From positions 1,316,001-1,380,000 of the forward strand of contig NZ_CP063397.1 in NCBI RefSeq assembly GCF_021729845.1: a stretch of 64,000 nt of DNA, in the 5' to 3' direction. A program made the position numbers and the translations under genes. This document shows positions 1 through 11,750 of the stretch, one piece after another. Positions within the stretch are counted from its first letter, which is position 1. Every line of letters begins with the position of its first letter. This DNA comes from Rhizobium sp. SL42 (GTDB lineage: Bacteria; Pseudomonadota; Alphaproteobacteria; Rhizobiales; Rhizobiaceae). The notes under the pieces are model-generated. The model had not been told where the DNA came from and searched no databases. It worked only from the letters and a program-made list of their open reading frames with translations.

Positions 1-1
1 C

Positions 2-1762
2 GGCATGACGCGCAATATCCGCATGGATATTGACGGAAATGGCGTGTTTGAGGTCACGGCTACAGCCGTCACACAGATCGATGGCAGCACTGTCACTACA
101 ATTACTGAAACCAACGCCAATGGCACCGTCAAGGCGAATGGAACGCTGACCCAGAGCCATGACGGGCGTGTCAGTGTTTTGAGCGCTGATACTCAAAATG
201 ATGGTGTGATTGATTCCATCATCACCACCACTTCCATGGTCGATGGCGCGGTGGAAAAGGTGGCAATCAAGAAAAGTGCCGCCGGGGCCGTCACAGAGAC
301 CAAGACCTCGAAGATTGATGCGCTGGGCAATCTGCTCTCCAGCGAAACGCTCGATGGATCAAACCGAAAGATCGAGGCGTATGTCTGGCAAGCCGACCTC
401 ACCGCGACGCGAACGCGGTACCAGGCGACAAATGGTGCGATTTCGTCCTTGGAGACCTTCACCGCTGAAGGCAAGATAAAAGCTGCCACGCATTTCGATG
501 CGCTTGGTGCTCAAGCCTGGACTCGCATCGAGCAGGTGTTCAACGCATCGGAGCAAAAACTCTCCGAGACGCAATTCATGGACGATGGCACGAAATGGGT
601 CACCACCTACGACCTTGCGAATGCCAAGACCTGGAAAGAGTACGTTCAGAACTTTGACAAGGCAGGCCGCCAGATCGGGGTCTATCAGGACAATGACAAC
701 GGGACATCGGTCAGATACCTGTTCGACCCTGCGAACAGCCAAGCTTGGTCCAGTGTTGAAACGCGTTATGACACAGCGGGGAAGGCGACGTTCGAAGTTA
801 TGAATTACGACAACGGTCGCCGTTCAGACGCTACATTCGACGTCAACAATGCCGCCTCTTGGAAGAATATTGTGCGAACCTATGATTCCAGCAACAGGCT
901 ACTTGAAGAAAGCATCCTGAATGACAACAACACCCGTGACGTGAATTATTTCGATACGGACAACACCCAAGGTTATTCAAAGGGAATAAAATTTTACGAG
1001 TCCAATGGGGTATTGGCGCGGGAAGTTATCTACGAAAACAATCCCGTAAATTACTACAGGCACACGTATGACGCGCTGAACAATCAAACCTGGATCAAGA
1101 AGACGCAGTACTATCAGGCGTTAAGCTTAGTTCGCACGGAAATCTGGTACGACAACGGGACCTATACGAGAAAAACTGAAGATCCCAATCGCCGGCCTAT
1201 CGTCGTTGATCTGGACGGCGACGGGCAGGTTTCGATCACGGAAAATACATCCGTGGGCGGGGTCCGGTTTGACTGGGACGGTGACGGCTCAGCTGACACG
1301 ACCGCCTGGGTAGGTCCCGGTGACGGATTGCTGGTGATCGATCTCGCCGCTGACGGTTCAGCCGGATCTGATGGCAGTATCGATCAGGCGCGCGAAATCG
1401 CGTTTTCGATGTGGCCGGCCGATACCGACGAAAACCCGGTTTCTGACCTGGAGGGCCTGCGGATCGCGTTCGATACCAATGGCGACAATGTTCTGGATTC
1501 CCATGATACCCGCTGGAACGAGTTCCGCATCTGGCAGGATCTCAACCAGAACGGCGTCAGCGACGCTGGCGAACTGCGGAGCATGTCGGAAGCGGGCATC
1601 AAGCTCTTCAATCTTCTGCCGAGCACCGAAGGCGCAATTACGTTCGCCGATGGTTCGGCCATCACCGGTACCAGCACCTACGAGACCATGGACGGACTGA
1701 AGCATCTGGCCGCCGACGCGACTTTCGCATTCACTCCGTCGAGGCAGGGTGTCACGGCTTGA
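2..1762 (+). CDS. C-terminal part of a large type I-secreted repeat protein (5' end outside window)
   Basis: The frame is open to the left edge, so this is the tail of a longer gene; the first Met is at base 5. Counting from that Met, residues about 173-400 form six consecutive repeats of about 38 residues, each ending in an aromatic residue (W172, W210, W248, W286, Y324, W363) and carrying a YD-x-x-G-like turn followed by DNG, reminiscent of YD/RHS repeats. Residues about 405-530 hold DLDGDG, DWDGDG, DTNGDN and DLNQNG loops, which look like Ca-binding EF-hand or dockerin-type loops. No canonical GGxGxD nonapeptides are seen in the visible part. The type I exporter genes follow directly, so the product is probably their secreted substrate (adhesin- or toxin-like). 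The exact function is unknown. Confidence 0.75.
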   Translation, partial: GMTRNIRMDIDGNGVFEVTATAVTQIDGSTVTTITETNANGTVKANGTLTQSHDGRVSVLSADTQNDGVIDSIITTTSMVDGAVEKVAIKKSAAGAVTETKTSKIDALGNLLSSETLDGSNRKIEAYVWQADLTATRTRYQATNGAISSLETFTAEGKIKAATHFDALGAQAWTRIEQVFNASEQKLSETQFMDDGTKWVTTYDLANAKTWKEYVQNFDKAGRQIGVYQDNDNGTSVRYLFDPANSQAWSSVETRYDTAGKATFEVMNYDNGRRSDATFDVNNAASWKNIVRTYDSSNRLLEESILNDNNTRDVNYFDTDNTQGYSKGIKFYESNGVLAREVIYENNPVNYYRHTYDALNNQTWIKKTQYYQALSLVRTEIWYDNGTYTRKTEDPNRRPIVVDLDGDGQVSITENTSVGGVRFDWDGDGSADTTAWVGPGDGLLVIDLAADGSAGSDGSIDQAREIAFSMWPADTDENPVSDLEGLRIAFDTNGDNVLDSHDTRWNEFRIWQDLNQNGVSDAGELRSMSEAGIKLFNLLPSTEGAITFADGSAITGTSTYETMDGLKHLAADATFAFTPSRQGVTA

Positions 1763-1795
1763 TGGAACTGACATAGTTCTCCTGGAAACAAATAC

Positions 1796-4008
<2,213 letters not shown>

Positions 4009-4012
<4 letters not shown>

Positions 4013-5484
4013 ATTCGACAGTTCCGACAAAGCCTAGGCCTGCAAGGCCCGTCAGTCGATCGCGGCTCGAAACGGAGTTCCGTCCCGCGGCGCTGGAAAT
4101 CCTGGAGCAACCCGCATCTCCCATTCGCGCTGGTCTGATATGGGTGATCTGCCTTTTTGCGCTATCGGCGATTGTCTGGAGCTACTTCGGGACCTTCGAC
4201 ATTGTCGCGACCGCGCAGGGGAAACTACAGCCCCAAGGCAGGGTGAAGGTGATTCAGTCGATCGAAGCCGGGAAGACAGCGTCCATACCGGTCGTCAATG
4301 GCGCACGGGTCCATCGAGGCGATCTCCTTGTTGAGCTGGATGCAACCGATGCAAAGGCCGAACTTCGGGCGATTGATACAAAACTCTCGTCTCTTGCAGC
4401 AGGCATCACCCGACGGCAGGCCATTTTGGAAAAGATCGATGGCTGGATTCGGGGATCCGTCTGGGATGTGCGGCAGCCAATTGATTTGTCAATTTCTTTC
4501 GAAGGAGATCTGCCAGAAGCCACCGTGTTGCGCGAACGATTTCTCTATATCAGTCAGTTGGAACAACAGGCCTCTACCATTGCGAGCCTGAAGGCTCAGG
4601 GAGAGCAGCAGAAGGTTTCGCTCGCGCGCCTGGATGAGATGATTGGCGTCCAGACCAGGCTTGTTGCAACGCTGCAGCAAAAGGTTGCCATGCGAGAGGG
4701 GCTGGCGAGGGTGCAGGCGGGGTCAAGGGTCGGTTTACTGGACGCAGTGGAGGCGAAACAGCAGGAGGAGGCAACGCTCGTCGAACTTCGCGGCCAGCGG
4801 CTGGAAACGCAGGCGGCCCTTCAGACGATCACCGCTGAAGCCGACAAATCGCTGGCGAGCTTTGCCGCTGAGGTACGGCGAGAACTGGTCGAAGCCATGG
4901 AGCAGTCGGAAGAATTGCAGCAACAGCAGGTGAGGGCACGAAACCGCCTGAAATCGCTGACAATCACCAGTCCCATTGATGGGACGGTGCAGGCTTCCGC
5001 TCTCACTACGGTGGGCCAGGTTGTTGCGTCCGGAACCGAGGTCATGCGAGTGGTTCCAACGGACGCAGCGCTTGAGGTTGAAGCCTATCTACCCAACCGT
5101 GACATCGGTTTTGTCACCGTTGGTCAATCAGCTGTGCTCAAGATAGAGGCCTTCCCTTTTACCAGGTATGGCACCGTTCCGGGCATTCTGACCTCGGTCG
5201 CCTCTGATGCTATTCCGGAACCCGATGCCCAGCAATTGGAGGGACAGCCGGCCAAGGATCTTCAGAGCATCATACCGGTCGGCAATGCGCAGCGAACTCA
5301 AAACTTGGTGTTTCCGATAACTGTCCGTCCTACCGTATCCACGATCGATGTGGACGGGGCGTCGGTTTCCTTGTCTCCTGGCATGACAGTTTCGATCGAG
5401 GTCAAGACGGGTCAGCGGCGCATTCTAGAATACTTGTTCTCGCCAATCAGCGAAGTGACCTCGGAGGCGATGAAAGAGCGATGA
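4009..5484 (+). CDS. HlyD-family type I secretion membrane fusion protein
   Basis: This 491-residue periplasmic adaptor would connect the ABC exporter to an outer-membrane TolC-like channel. It has a cytoplasmic N-terminus, one membrane segment at about residues 45-65, a biotinyl-lipoyl-like half motif (VKVIQSIEAGKT...VHRGDLLVELD), a long helical coiled-coil hairpin (about 120-310), the second lipoyl half (SPIDGTVQ) and a C-terminal beta-barrel region. The ATG at 4009 overlaps the ABC gene stop by four bases, so the two are translationally coupled. No outer-membrane partner is encoded nearby; a genomic TolC is presumably shared. Confidence 0.93.
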
Positions 5485-5567
5485 AAATACAATGAAGGCC
5501 CTGGTTTCCGGGTTGGTTTGATGTTTCAAGCAGCGGAAACCGTCTGCGATTCAAGAAGGATTTTGAG

Positions 5568-5969
5568 GTGACAAATTACGTGGCAGGCCTGCCTGCCTTT
5601 CTTTCCTACTTTGCCATTGGCCTTGGCTGCTACGCGGCTTTTGCTACGATCTACACCCGTATGACACCTCAGAGCGAAACCCAGTTGATTAAAGAGGGTA
5701 ACCTTGCGGCCATCGTGGCTTTCCTGGGGGCTCTGATTGGCTTCAGCCTGCCGCTGGCTTCAGCCGCTGCACACTCAGTCAGCTTGTTGGACTATGTGGT
5801 CTGGGCGGCGATAGGCATAGTGATCCAGGTGCTGGCATTCTATATCGCCAACTTCACCATGAAGGACCTGCACGGCAAGATCACAGACGGGAACGTCGCG
5901 GCCGGGCTCTGGGGTGGCGGGATTGCCGTCGTCGTCGGCATCCTCAATGCCGCCTGCATGACCTATTGA
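5568..5969 (+). CDS. DUF350 (YjfL-type) membrane protein
   Basis: This 133-residue protein has four predicted hydrophobic segments and the Gly/Ala-rich pattern of DUF350 (E. coli YjfL). The start is GTG at 5568, preceded by a purine-rich AAGAAGGA. It begins a gene set in the order DUF350 - DUF1190 - glutathionylspermidine-synthase-like, the same as yjfL-yjfM-yjfC of E. coli, so it probably works with those two at the membrane. Its biochemical role is not established. Confidence 0.82.
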   Translation: MTNYVAGLPAFLSYFAIGLGCYAAFATIYTRMTPQSETQLIKEGNLAAIVAFLGALIGFSLPLASAAAHSVSLLDYVVWAAIGIVIQVLAFYIANFTMKDLHGKITDGNVAAGLWGGGIAVVVGILNAACMTY

Positions 5970-5978
5970 GGTTTCGGT

Positions 5979-6563
5979 ATGCGTAGACGTCTGATTGGAG
6001 ACCATCCGTACCTCGCTGTTGGCACCATCGCGGCCAGTGCCTTCCTGCTCCACACCTGCACCAGGGACGAAGCCGTTGTGTTCGCCTCGGCCGACCAATG
6101 CCTGTCCTCCGACATGGATCCCACCGTTTGCAGGGCCGCGGCCGAGGACGCAAAACTGGCCCACCTCGCGACGGCACCGAGATACAAGAACATGGTGGCC
6201 TGCGAGATGGAGTATGGCCCTCGCGGCTGCATTGAGCAGGTCGGAAACTCGGTCCCCAATAATCCGGCTGGCCAAAGCGTATTCATCCCCTTGTTGGCTG
6301 GCTTTGTCCTGTCGTCAGGGATCGATGATCTCAACGATTACAAAAAGTTCCGACGTAGGGAGGAAGAGGAGGAAGGTGCATCGCACGGCTCGACCACCAT
6401 CTACCGTACCCGCTCCGGAGAGATGGTGACACCCATTGTGAAGAAGAGTGCGGGAGGAAGGTCGTTGGACGTTCCGGGTCCCATGAGCGTGAAGTCCTTT
6501 AATCTGAAGACACATGCAGCAAGCCGCAACGGCTTCGGCGGTCACTTCTTCTCGGGCGGCTGA
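5979..6563 (+). CDS. DUF1190 (YgiB/YjfM-type) protein
   Basis: This 194-residue protein starts with a membrane-anchor or signal-like segment (LAVGTIAASAFLLHTC, about residues 12-27) and has a Cys-containing middle region (DQCLS, TVCRAA, MVACEMEYGPRGCIEQ) characteristic of the YgiB family. The C-terminus is Ser/Gly-rich and ends NGFGGHFFSGG, a family-typical tail. It sits 9 bases after the DUF350 gene and 1 base before the ATP-grasp gene, so the three are clearly one unit. Molecular function is unknown. Confidence 0.82.
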   Translation: MRRRLIGDHPYLAVGTIAASAFLLHTCTRDEAVVFASADQCLSSDMDPTVCRAAAEDAKLAHLATAPRYKNMVACEMEYGPRGCIEQVGNSVPNNPAGQSVFIPLLAGFVLSSGIDDLNDYKKFRRREEEEEGASHGSTTIYRTRSGEMVTPIVKKSAGGRSLDVPGPMSVKSFNLKTHAASRNGFGGHFFSGG

Positions 6564-6564
6564 C

Positions 6565-7722
6565 ATGCGACGCATCTCCATCCCACCGCGCCCGGATTGG
6601 CGTGAGAAGGCGAATGCCGTCGGATTCAGTTTTCACGAAATGTATGGCGAACCCTATTGGGTCGATGACGCCGCCTATTGTTTCGAGCTCGAGGAAATCG
6701 AGAGCGAGATTGAAGGGCCCAGCCAGGAACTGCACGAGATGTGCCTGGATCTGGTCGACGATATCGTGAGAAGCGAACAGGCGCTTGATCAGCTGGCTAT
6801 TCCTCGTGAATTCCAGGATGTTGTGCGTCGCTCGTGGGAAAGGGAAGATCGCCACCTCTATGGTCGATTTGATCTTGCCTATGATGGAAGCGGACCAGCG
6901 AAGCTGCTCGAGTACAATGCTGACACACCCACCTCCGTGTTCGAGACGGCCTATTTTCAGTTCAATTGGCTGACAGACCAGATTACGGCGGGCAATCTTG
7001 CTCCAGGCACGGATCAGTTCAATTCCGTGCAGGAGTGTCTGGTCGAGGCGTTCAGTCAGTTCTCGCGCGACAGGATCTTCCATTTTGCGGCTATCACCGA
7101 CAGTGCCGAGGATCTGGGCACGACTGTCTACCTGATGGATTGCGCCATCCAGGCCGGCCATCGGGCCCAGTTTCTTGATGTTCGCGAGATCGGCGTCGAT
7201 GATCAGGGACGATATGCCGACCTGCAGAATCGTGTCATCGAGCGCTGCTTCAAGCTCTACCCGTGGGAGTTCATGCTGCGTGAGACCTATGCGGCCCAAC
7301 TCGTGGAACACAGCGCTGTCTTCGTAGAACCTGCATGGAAGGCTGTGTTGTCGAACAAGGGTCTTCTGCCGTTGCTTTGGCGGCGTCATCGAAATCACCC
7401 CAATCTGCTCCCGAGCTTTTTTGCCGACGATCCAAAAGCAACTGCGCTGAGCGACTATGTGATCAAGCCACTCCTGTCGCGCGAGGGTGAAAACGTGCAC
7501 CTGTTTCGTTCCGGACAGGAGGTTATTTCGGCGCCGGGGGACTATGGTGCTGAAGGATCGGTGATCCAGGCATACGCGCCCTTGTTCAAGAGTCACGCCG
7601 GTCATGCCGTCTTGGGAAGTTGGATCGTCGGGGATAGAGCCTGCGGACTTGGTATCAGGGAGGACAGGTCGTTGATTACAGCCAATCTCGCCCGCTATGT
7701 ACCACATGTCATCATGGGGTGA
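6565..7722 (+). CDS. Glutathionylspermidine synthase-like ATP-grasp ligase (YgiC/YjfC-type)
   Basis: The protein has 385 residues and matches the YgiC/YjfC family, beginning RPDWREKANAVGFSFHEMYGEPYW and containing the ATP-grasp region LLEYNADTPTSVFE (substrate/Mg pocket) and a C-terminal KPLLSREGENV segment that would bind ATP phosphates. The family is related to the synthetase half of glutathionylspermidine synthetase and lacks the amidase half; the in vivo substrate is not known. The ATG at 6565 was chosen because the family N-terminus starts there and the upstream gene stops two bases earlier. It is probably coupled to the DUF1190 gene. Confidence 0.87.
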   Translation: MRRISIPPRPDWREKANAVGFSFHEMYGEPYWVDDAAYCFELEEIESEIEGPSQELHEMCLDLVDDIVRSEQALDQLAIPREFQDVVRRSWEREDRHLYGRFDLAYDGSGPAKLLEYNADTPTSVFETAYFQFNWLTDQITAGNLAPGTDQFNSVQECLVEAFSQFSRDRIFHFAAITDSAEDLGTTVYLMDCAIQAGHRAQFLDVREIGVDDQGRYADLQNRVIERCFKLYPWEFMLRETYAAQLVEHSAVFVEPAWKAVLSNKGLLPLLWRRHRNHPNLLPSFFADDPKATALSDYVIKPLLSREGENVHLFRSGQEVISAPGDYGAEGSVIQAYAPLFKSHAGHAVLGSWIVGDRACGLGIREDRSLITANLARYVPHVIMG

Positions 7723-7804
7723 TGAGGCCGACTGGACTGCTCGCGCCTCTGGAAAAGACTGAACAGCCACCGAAATTTTGCCGACCGAAAAGATTGGGAA
7801 ACAC

Positions 7805-8755
7805 ATGGCCACTGGACTTCTCGCACTTCTCGACGATGTTGCAGCCATCGCCAAGCTTGCTGCCGCGTCACTGGACGATGTTGCCACGCAAACTGCAAAA
7901 GCAGGGGCAAAGGCGGCAGGTGTGGTGATCGATGACGCGGCAGTCACGCCAAGATATGTGGTCGGCCTCTCTCCAGCGCGCGAACTGCCGATCATCGGAA
8001 AGATCGCGCTTGGATCATTCAAAAACAAGCTCTTGTTCCTGCTTCCGGCCGCACTGTTCCTTGGATACTTCGCGCCGTGGTCAATCACACCGTTGCTGAT
8101 GCTGGGTGGTTTGTATCTTTGCTACGAAGGGGCGGAGAAGCTTTACGAAGTCGTAATGCCGCACAGTGCTCATGAACATGAGACGGCTATGCACGGCAAC
8201 ATGGATCCGGTTTCCCTGGAAGATCAGAAAGTCTCCGGCGCGATCAGGACCGATTTCATTCTCTCGGCGGAGATCATGGCCTTAACGCTCGCCAATGTCG
8301 CATTATCCAATATCTACACACAGGCAGCCGTCCTGGCATCCGTCGGAATCCTCATCACTGTTGCGGTCTATGGTGTCGTCGCACTGATCGTAAAGGCGGA
8401 TGACGTCGGTCTGGCACTTGCTCGTTCCCCGCTCGGCTTAATGCAGGTAGTCGGACGTGGACTTGTTGCCGGCGTCCCTGCTTTCCTGAAAGCCCTTGCA
8501 ATGATCGGAACCGCTGCCATGCTCTGGGTCGGGGGAAGCATTCTTGTTCATGGGATGGCCGAACTGGGCTTTCACGCACCTGAACACCTGATCGAGACGT
8601 TAGCGGGCGGTGTCGGCTCGGCTTCCGCCTACCTGCAGGGTGCATTGCAATGGATCGCGACGTCTGCGGTTCAGGCTGTGTTTGGTATCGTTGTCGGCGG
8701 GATGGCGATTATAGCGATTCAGGTTGCCGCACCTGTTATCAGGCGGTTCGGGTAG
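7805..8755 (+). CDS. DUF808 (YedI-type) inner-membrane protein
   Basis: This 316-residue polytopic membrane protein begins with the family pattern GLLALLDDVAAIAKLAA, followed by LSPARELPIIGKIALGSFKNK and a PWSITPLLMLGGLYLCYEG segment typical of the E. coli YedI family. About six hydrophobic stretches are visible. The ATG at 7805 gives the family-like N-terminus; a start at 7778 is also open. It lies 82 bases after the ATP-grasp gene on the same strand and may be the last gene of this membrane cassette. Function unknown. Confidence 0.82.
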   Translation: MATGLLALLDDVAAIAKLAAASLDDVATQTAKAGAKAAGVVIDDAAVTPRYVVGLSPARELPIIGKIALGSFKNKLLFLLPAALFLGYFAPWSITPLLMLGGLYLCYEGAEKLYEVVMPHSAHEHETAMHGNMDPVSLEDQKVSGAIRTDFILSAEIMALTLANVALSNIYTQAAVLASVGILITVAVYGVVALIVKADDVGLALARSPLGLMQVVGRGLVAGVPAFLKALAMIGTAAMLWVGGSILVHGMAELGFHAPEHLIETLAGGVGSASAYLQGALQWIATSAVQAVFGIVVGGMAIIAIQVAAPVIRRFG

Positions 8756-8914
8756 AGCCGGTGATGGCTGTTTGTTGATTGTCGCAGGATTTGACCCCCA
8801 ATTGATTGCAACGAATTTGGTGGGTGAACGCGAAAACGAAAAAATAGGGCAAATTCTGCTGATATTCGACAGTCAGCACTTTTAGACTAGCGACGTCGAC
8901 CTAGACACGCTCTC

Positions 8915-8939
8915 CGGCAGATCTAATTTTGATCTGCCG
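8915..8939. terminator. Hairpin between convergent DUF808 and Fic genes
   Basis: CGGCAGATC (8915-8923) and GATCTGCCG (8931-8939) form a perfect 9-bp stem around a 7-base AT-rich loop. It lies 6 bases beyond the Fic stop codon on the minus strand and 160 bases beyond the DUF808 stop. Neither side has a long T-run. A shared bidirectional terminator is the simplest reading. Confidence 0.5.
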
Positions 8940-8945
8940 CCGGCA

Positions 8946-10490
8946 TCACCGACCGTTTTGCTCGAATGAGTTAGCGTAGAGCGTCTCGATCTGCTTGACC
9001 TCGGTATCGTCTAGAGCGGCAAACTCCTTTGTGCGCGCCCTCTGTGAGAGACGGCCGCTATTCTGGTTGAGAAACTTGTGCAGCAATTCGGCTTGGGCCA
9101 TGGGCATGTCGATGATCTCCTGAAGCTCGGCGGCGAAGAGATCAAAAGCTTGCAGGAAGCGAACTTCTTGCGGCAGGTCGTGATTCACAGTCTGTTCGAC
9201 GCATTCGTAGAGAAAGGCCGCATGTGCCGTGGCATCGAAGTATCGGTAGAATGGCGCGGTGTCGTTCAGGACCTCAACGTTGCCAGCAGCCGTCGGACGC
9301 CATTCGATGAAGGGCAGGAGAGGCGCCGACCACGATTCCAGCACGGCTCTGTAACGTTCGATGTTCCGCAGAATGACTGCGCTGACGGGGAAAACGAGAC
9401 CTGGTGGGCTGTAGGATGCGGCGGCAAGCGCGTGGTGGATTAACCAGCGGTGTAGACGGCCATTCCCATCCACATACGGGTGGATGTAAACAAACCCAAA
9501 TGCCAGGCAGGCTGCGGCCACCACCGGATCCATCGTTCCCCGCGTCGCGCGCTCGGAAAATGCAATCAGTCCGCCGACCAGGCTATCAAGATCCTCGTGT
9601 CGGGCGCTCACGTGATCGGGAATGGGCAAGTTGGTATCGCGGTCATGGACGCCGACGAATCCACCCTCATCACGAAGACCGAGGCGCACGAAGCGGGCGT
9701 CACCGATGACGATCCGCTGAAGACGGTCAAGCTCTTCGAGACTGAGCGGTCGGACACCCGCCTGCGATATGGCCTGGCCCCAACGCGCCGCTCTTGGGCC
9801 GGACGGTTGTTCCCCTTCTATGGCGAATGAGGATTTTGAGTCGTTGAGCAGGATAAATGCAGCAGCGCGCGCGACCAGGTCCGGACGAACGCGTCCCATC
9901 GCCTCGCGCGCCCGCGCCCCAAGTGCCTGTTGCGAGAATGCGGCGAGGTTTGCTGTTTTCCGCACTAGCGGGCAAAATGCAGGTGTGCCGGGAAGGTTAT
10001 TCAATACCTTGTGTCGAGGTGACGGATCACCCTCGGTGAGACCATATTGCTGGTCCCGGTCGATGACCGGCACCATTCTCACTTTGCCAGGATCGGGAAG
10101 ATTGAGCCGCCGGCTTGTCAGCCATTCGTACAGGAACCAGAGGCGGCGGGCAAAGGCACCGGTCGGGGTCAGGCGTATGATGGCCTCGATCTCTTCAGGG
10201 GCAACGGTTTTGAAGAGAGCGGACAAGACCTGAAGGTCAATGCCTTCGTATCTGAAAGCGAAAACCAGATGTGAGCCAAGCGCCGGTTCCGGGCGATAGC
10301 GCGGCGTTTGCATCAGCCACGCCTCTGTTGAGACCGGGTGGTGCCGTTCCGCAATCGCTGCCATTCGGGATGGTGCGGGCATGATCAAGTCGAAGGCCGC
10401 GATGATAGCAGCATAACCCGCCGGTTCGCCTCGCTCAGGCAAGGGTCGCCCGTGAAAGTCATTCACGCTCTGCGTAGGCCATTCACCCAT
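8946..10490 (-). CDS. Fic family protein with intramolecular inhibitory motif
   Basis: A 514-residue protein with the Fic signature HPYVDGNGRLHR at residues 337-348; Fic enzymes usually transfer AMP (or another phosphate-containing group) to target-protein hydroxyls. Upstream, SFAIEG at 221-226 fits the inhibitory helix motif (S/T)xxxE(G/N), with E225 expected to block the ATP gamma-phosphate pocket. It is therefore a self-inhibited (class II-type) Fic protein and needs no separate antitoxin. The N-terminal 200 residues and the C-terminal helical part are not recognised; the C-terminus may be a DNA-binding or target-recognition domain. The start ATG at 10490 has a GGGA-type ribosome site. It sits alone inside the accessory region. 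Confidence 0.88.
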   Translation of the reverse strand: MGEWPTQSVNDFHGRPLPERGEPAGYAAIIAAFDLIMPAPSRMAAIAERHHPVSTEAWLMQTPRYRPEPALGSHLVFAFRYEGIDLQVLSALFKTVAPEEIEAIIRLTPTGAFARRLWFLYEWLTSRRLNLPDPGKVRMVPVIDRDQQYGLTEGDPSPRHKVLNNLPGTPAFCPLVRKTANLAAFSQQALGARAREAMGRVRPDLVARAAAFILLNDSKSSFAIEGEQPSGPRAARWGQAISQAGVRPLSLEELDRLQRIVIGDARFVRLGLRDEGGFVGVHDRDTNLPIPDHVSARHEDLDSLVGGLIAFSERATRGTMDPVVAAACLAFGFVYIHPYVDGNGRLHRWLIHHALAAASYSPPGLVFPVSAVILRNIERYRAVLESWSAPLLPFIEWRPTAAGNVEVLNDTAPFYRYFDATAHAAFLYECVEQTVNHDLPQEVRFLQAFDLFAAELQEIIDMPMAQAELLHKFLNQNSGRLSQRARTKEFAALDDTEVKQIETLYANSFEQNGR

Positions 10491-10731
10491 CTGTTGTCCC
10501 GCGAAACTGGATCACTTGGCCCAGACCCTTTGGTGAGAATCCATCACCATCAGCGAAAACCTATCACCTGTTGCACATTTTGTGAATTATATTCACGGAG
10601 GTAGGCGGGGGTGCTCCATGAGGGGCCTCGTGATGCCATCGACCTGAGCCTCAACCTCTCGCAGTCACCTCTCAGTTTCCGATTTTGTGTCGAAGGACTT
10701 GCAACGAGGCTTCATACCGCGCCGACGCACC

Positions 10732-11544
10732 TCAGCTTGCCGCAAGCTCACCCACAGCGCGGGCCCAAAATGGTCTCAACTTGGTTGTTTGGAAATTCGG
10801 ATTGAGATCCCACACGGTTTCGCCGGCAAGATGGTCCCGCCGATCGTTGAAGAAGGCGATCCATTCCTGGGCATGCGGACTGGTCTCATCCGGCGGCCAG
10901 TAGCCTGGCAAGCTGTATCCCCGCCTCCCAGCTTTCACCGTCTGGACGCCCAGAGCTTGCATCGAGGGGAGATCACTGCGCTGCAGCCAATTGCGCCATT
11001 GCTCGACCTGGTCCGACTTCGTTTCGGCGACGAAAACGAGCGGGACGGCTCGCCGCGTCTCGACGCGCGGCGGGGCGTCCTCGCGCGGGTTAGGTTTATA
11101 TATTATTTCTTTCTCTATGTTTGGTGGACATATTTGTCCCCCTTCGCTGGACAGATCTGACCGCCTTCCCGGACGATTTTGACCGCCTTTGTCTGGATAA
11201 AGGGTGACAATTTTGTCCGTCTTTTCACGTGCCTGCGATGCGCGTAGAGTCGATGACGCTGAGGGACGATATTCCGTGTTGTGCCCGACGCCGTTTCCGC
11301 GCTCGACCTCGAACCATCCGCTTAACTCAAGTTCCCGGACGGCGCGCTGAATGGTCTTGACGCTCTTGCCGGTCGCGTCGGCAATCGTTTGATAGGACGG
11401 CCACGCCTTCTCGGTGTGGCCGTTCAAATGCGTGGTGACGATGTAGAGCGCCACGGATCGCGCATTGTCGCTTAGATCCTTGTCGCAGCTGAGCTGCTGA
11501 AGCCATTGAAGCTTTACATCCCGAAATGGTCTCGTGCGGCTCAT
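10732..11544 (-). CDS. Helix-turn-helix protein, plasmid/phage replication-type
   Basis: The 270-residue protein has an N-terminal winged-helix/HTH domain (about residues 20-95; AWPSYQTIADATGKSVKTIQRAVREL) like the HTH_36 family found in replication or regulatory proteins of plasmids and prophages. The middle is low-complexity (GGQNRPGRRSDLSSEGGQICPP), and the C-terminal part (about 165-270) is unrecognised. The start ATG at 11544 follows a GGGAG ribosome site. It is the last gene before the tRNA-Phe att fragment, which fits a mobile-element origin. Function beyond DNA binding is a guess. Confidence 0.65.
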   Translation of the reverse strand: MSRTRPFRDVKLQWLQQLSCDKDLSDNARSVALYIVTTHLNGHTEKAWPSYQTIADATGKSVKTIQRAVRELELSGWFEVERGNGVGHNTEYRPSASSTLRASQAREKTDKIVTLYPDKGGQNRPGRRSDLSSEGGQICPPNIEKEIIYKPNPREDAPPRVETRRAVPLVFVAETKSDQVEQWRNWLQRSDLPSMQALGVQTVKAGRRGYSLPGYWPPDETSPHAQEWIAFFNDRRDHLAGETVWDLNPNFQTTKLRPFWARAVGELAAS

Positions 11545-11557
11545 GCGTACCTCCCGT

Positions 11558-11570
11558 CACCTGCAAGGTG
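11558..11570. promoter_or_regulatory. Small inverted repeat upstream of the HTH gene
   Basis: CACCT-GCA-AGGTG forms a 5-bp inverted repeat directly upstream of the ribosome site of the minus-strand HTH gene. Its place suggests an autoregulatory operator, but the arms are short and chance is possible. Confidence 0.3.
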
Positions 11571-11750
11571 ATGGGCGTTCGCCTGCCGGCACGCGGGCCG
11601 AGCCTTGCCAACCGCTCCTTGGCCCGTTACGGAGAAGGGATCGCGGATCTCGTGAAATAGGTTTGACGTTTCTGACCTAAGTCCTTGAAATTCAATCGGA
11701 CGTTTGACGCCGCTTTCGAGGTAAACTACCAAATTCGCGACAACAAAATT

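Noticed and set aside
8946..10490. Fic toxin-antitoxin pair
   Set aside because: No small antitoxin gene is adjacent, and the inhibitory motif is inside the Fic protein itself.
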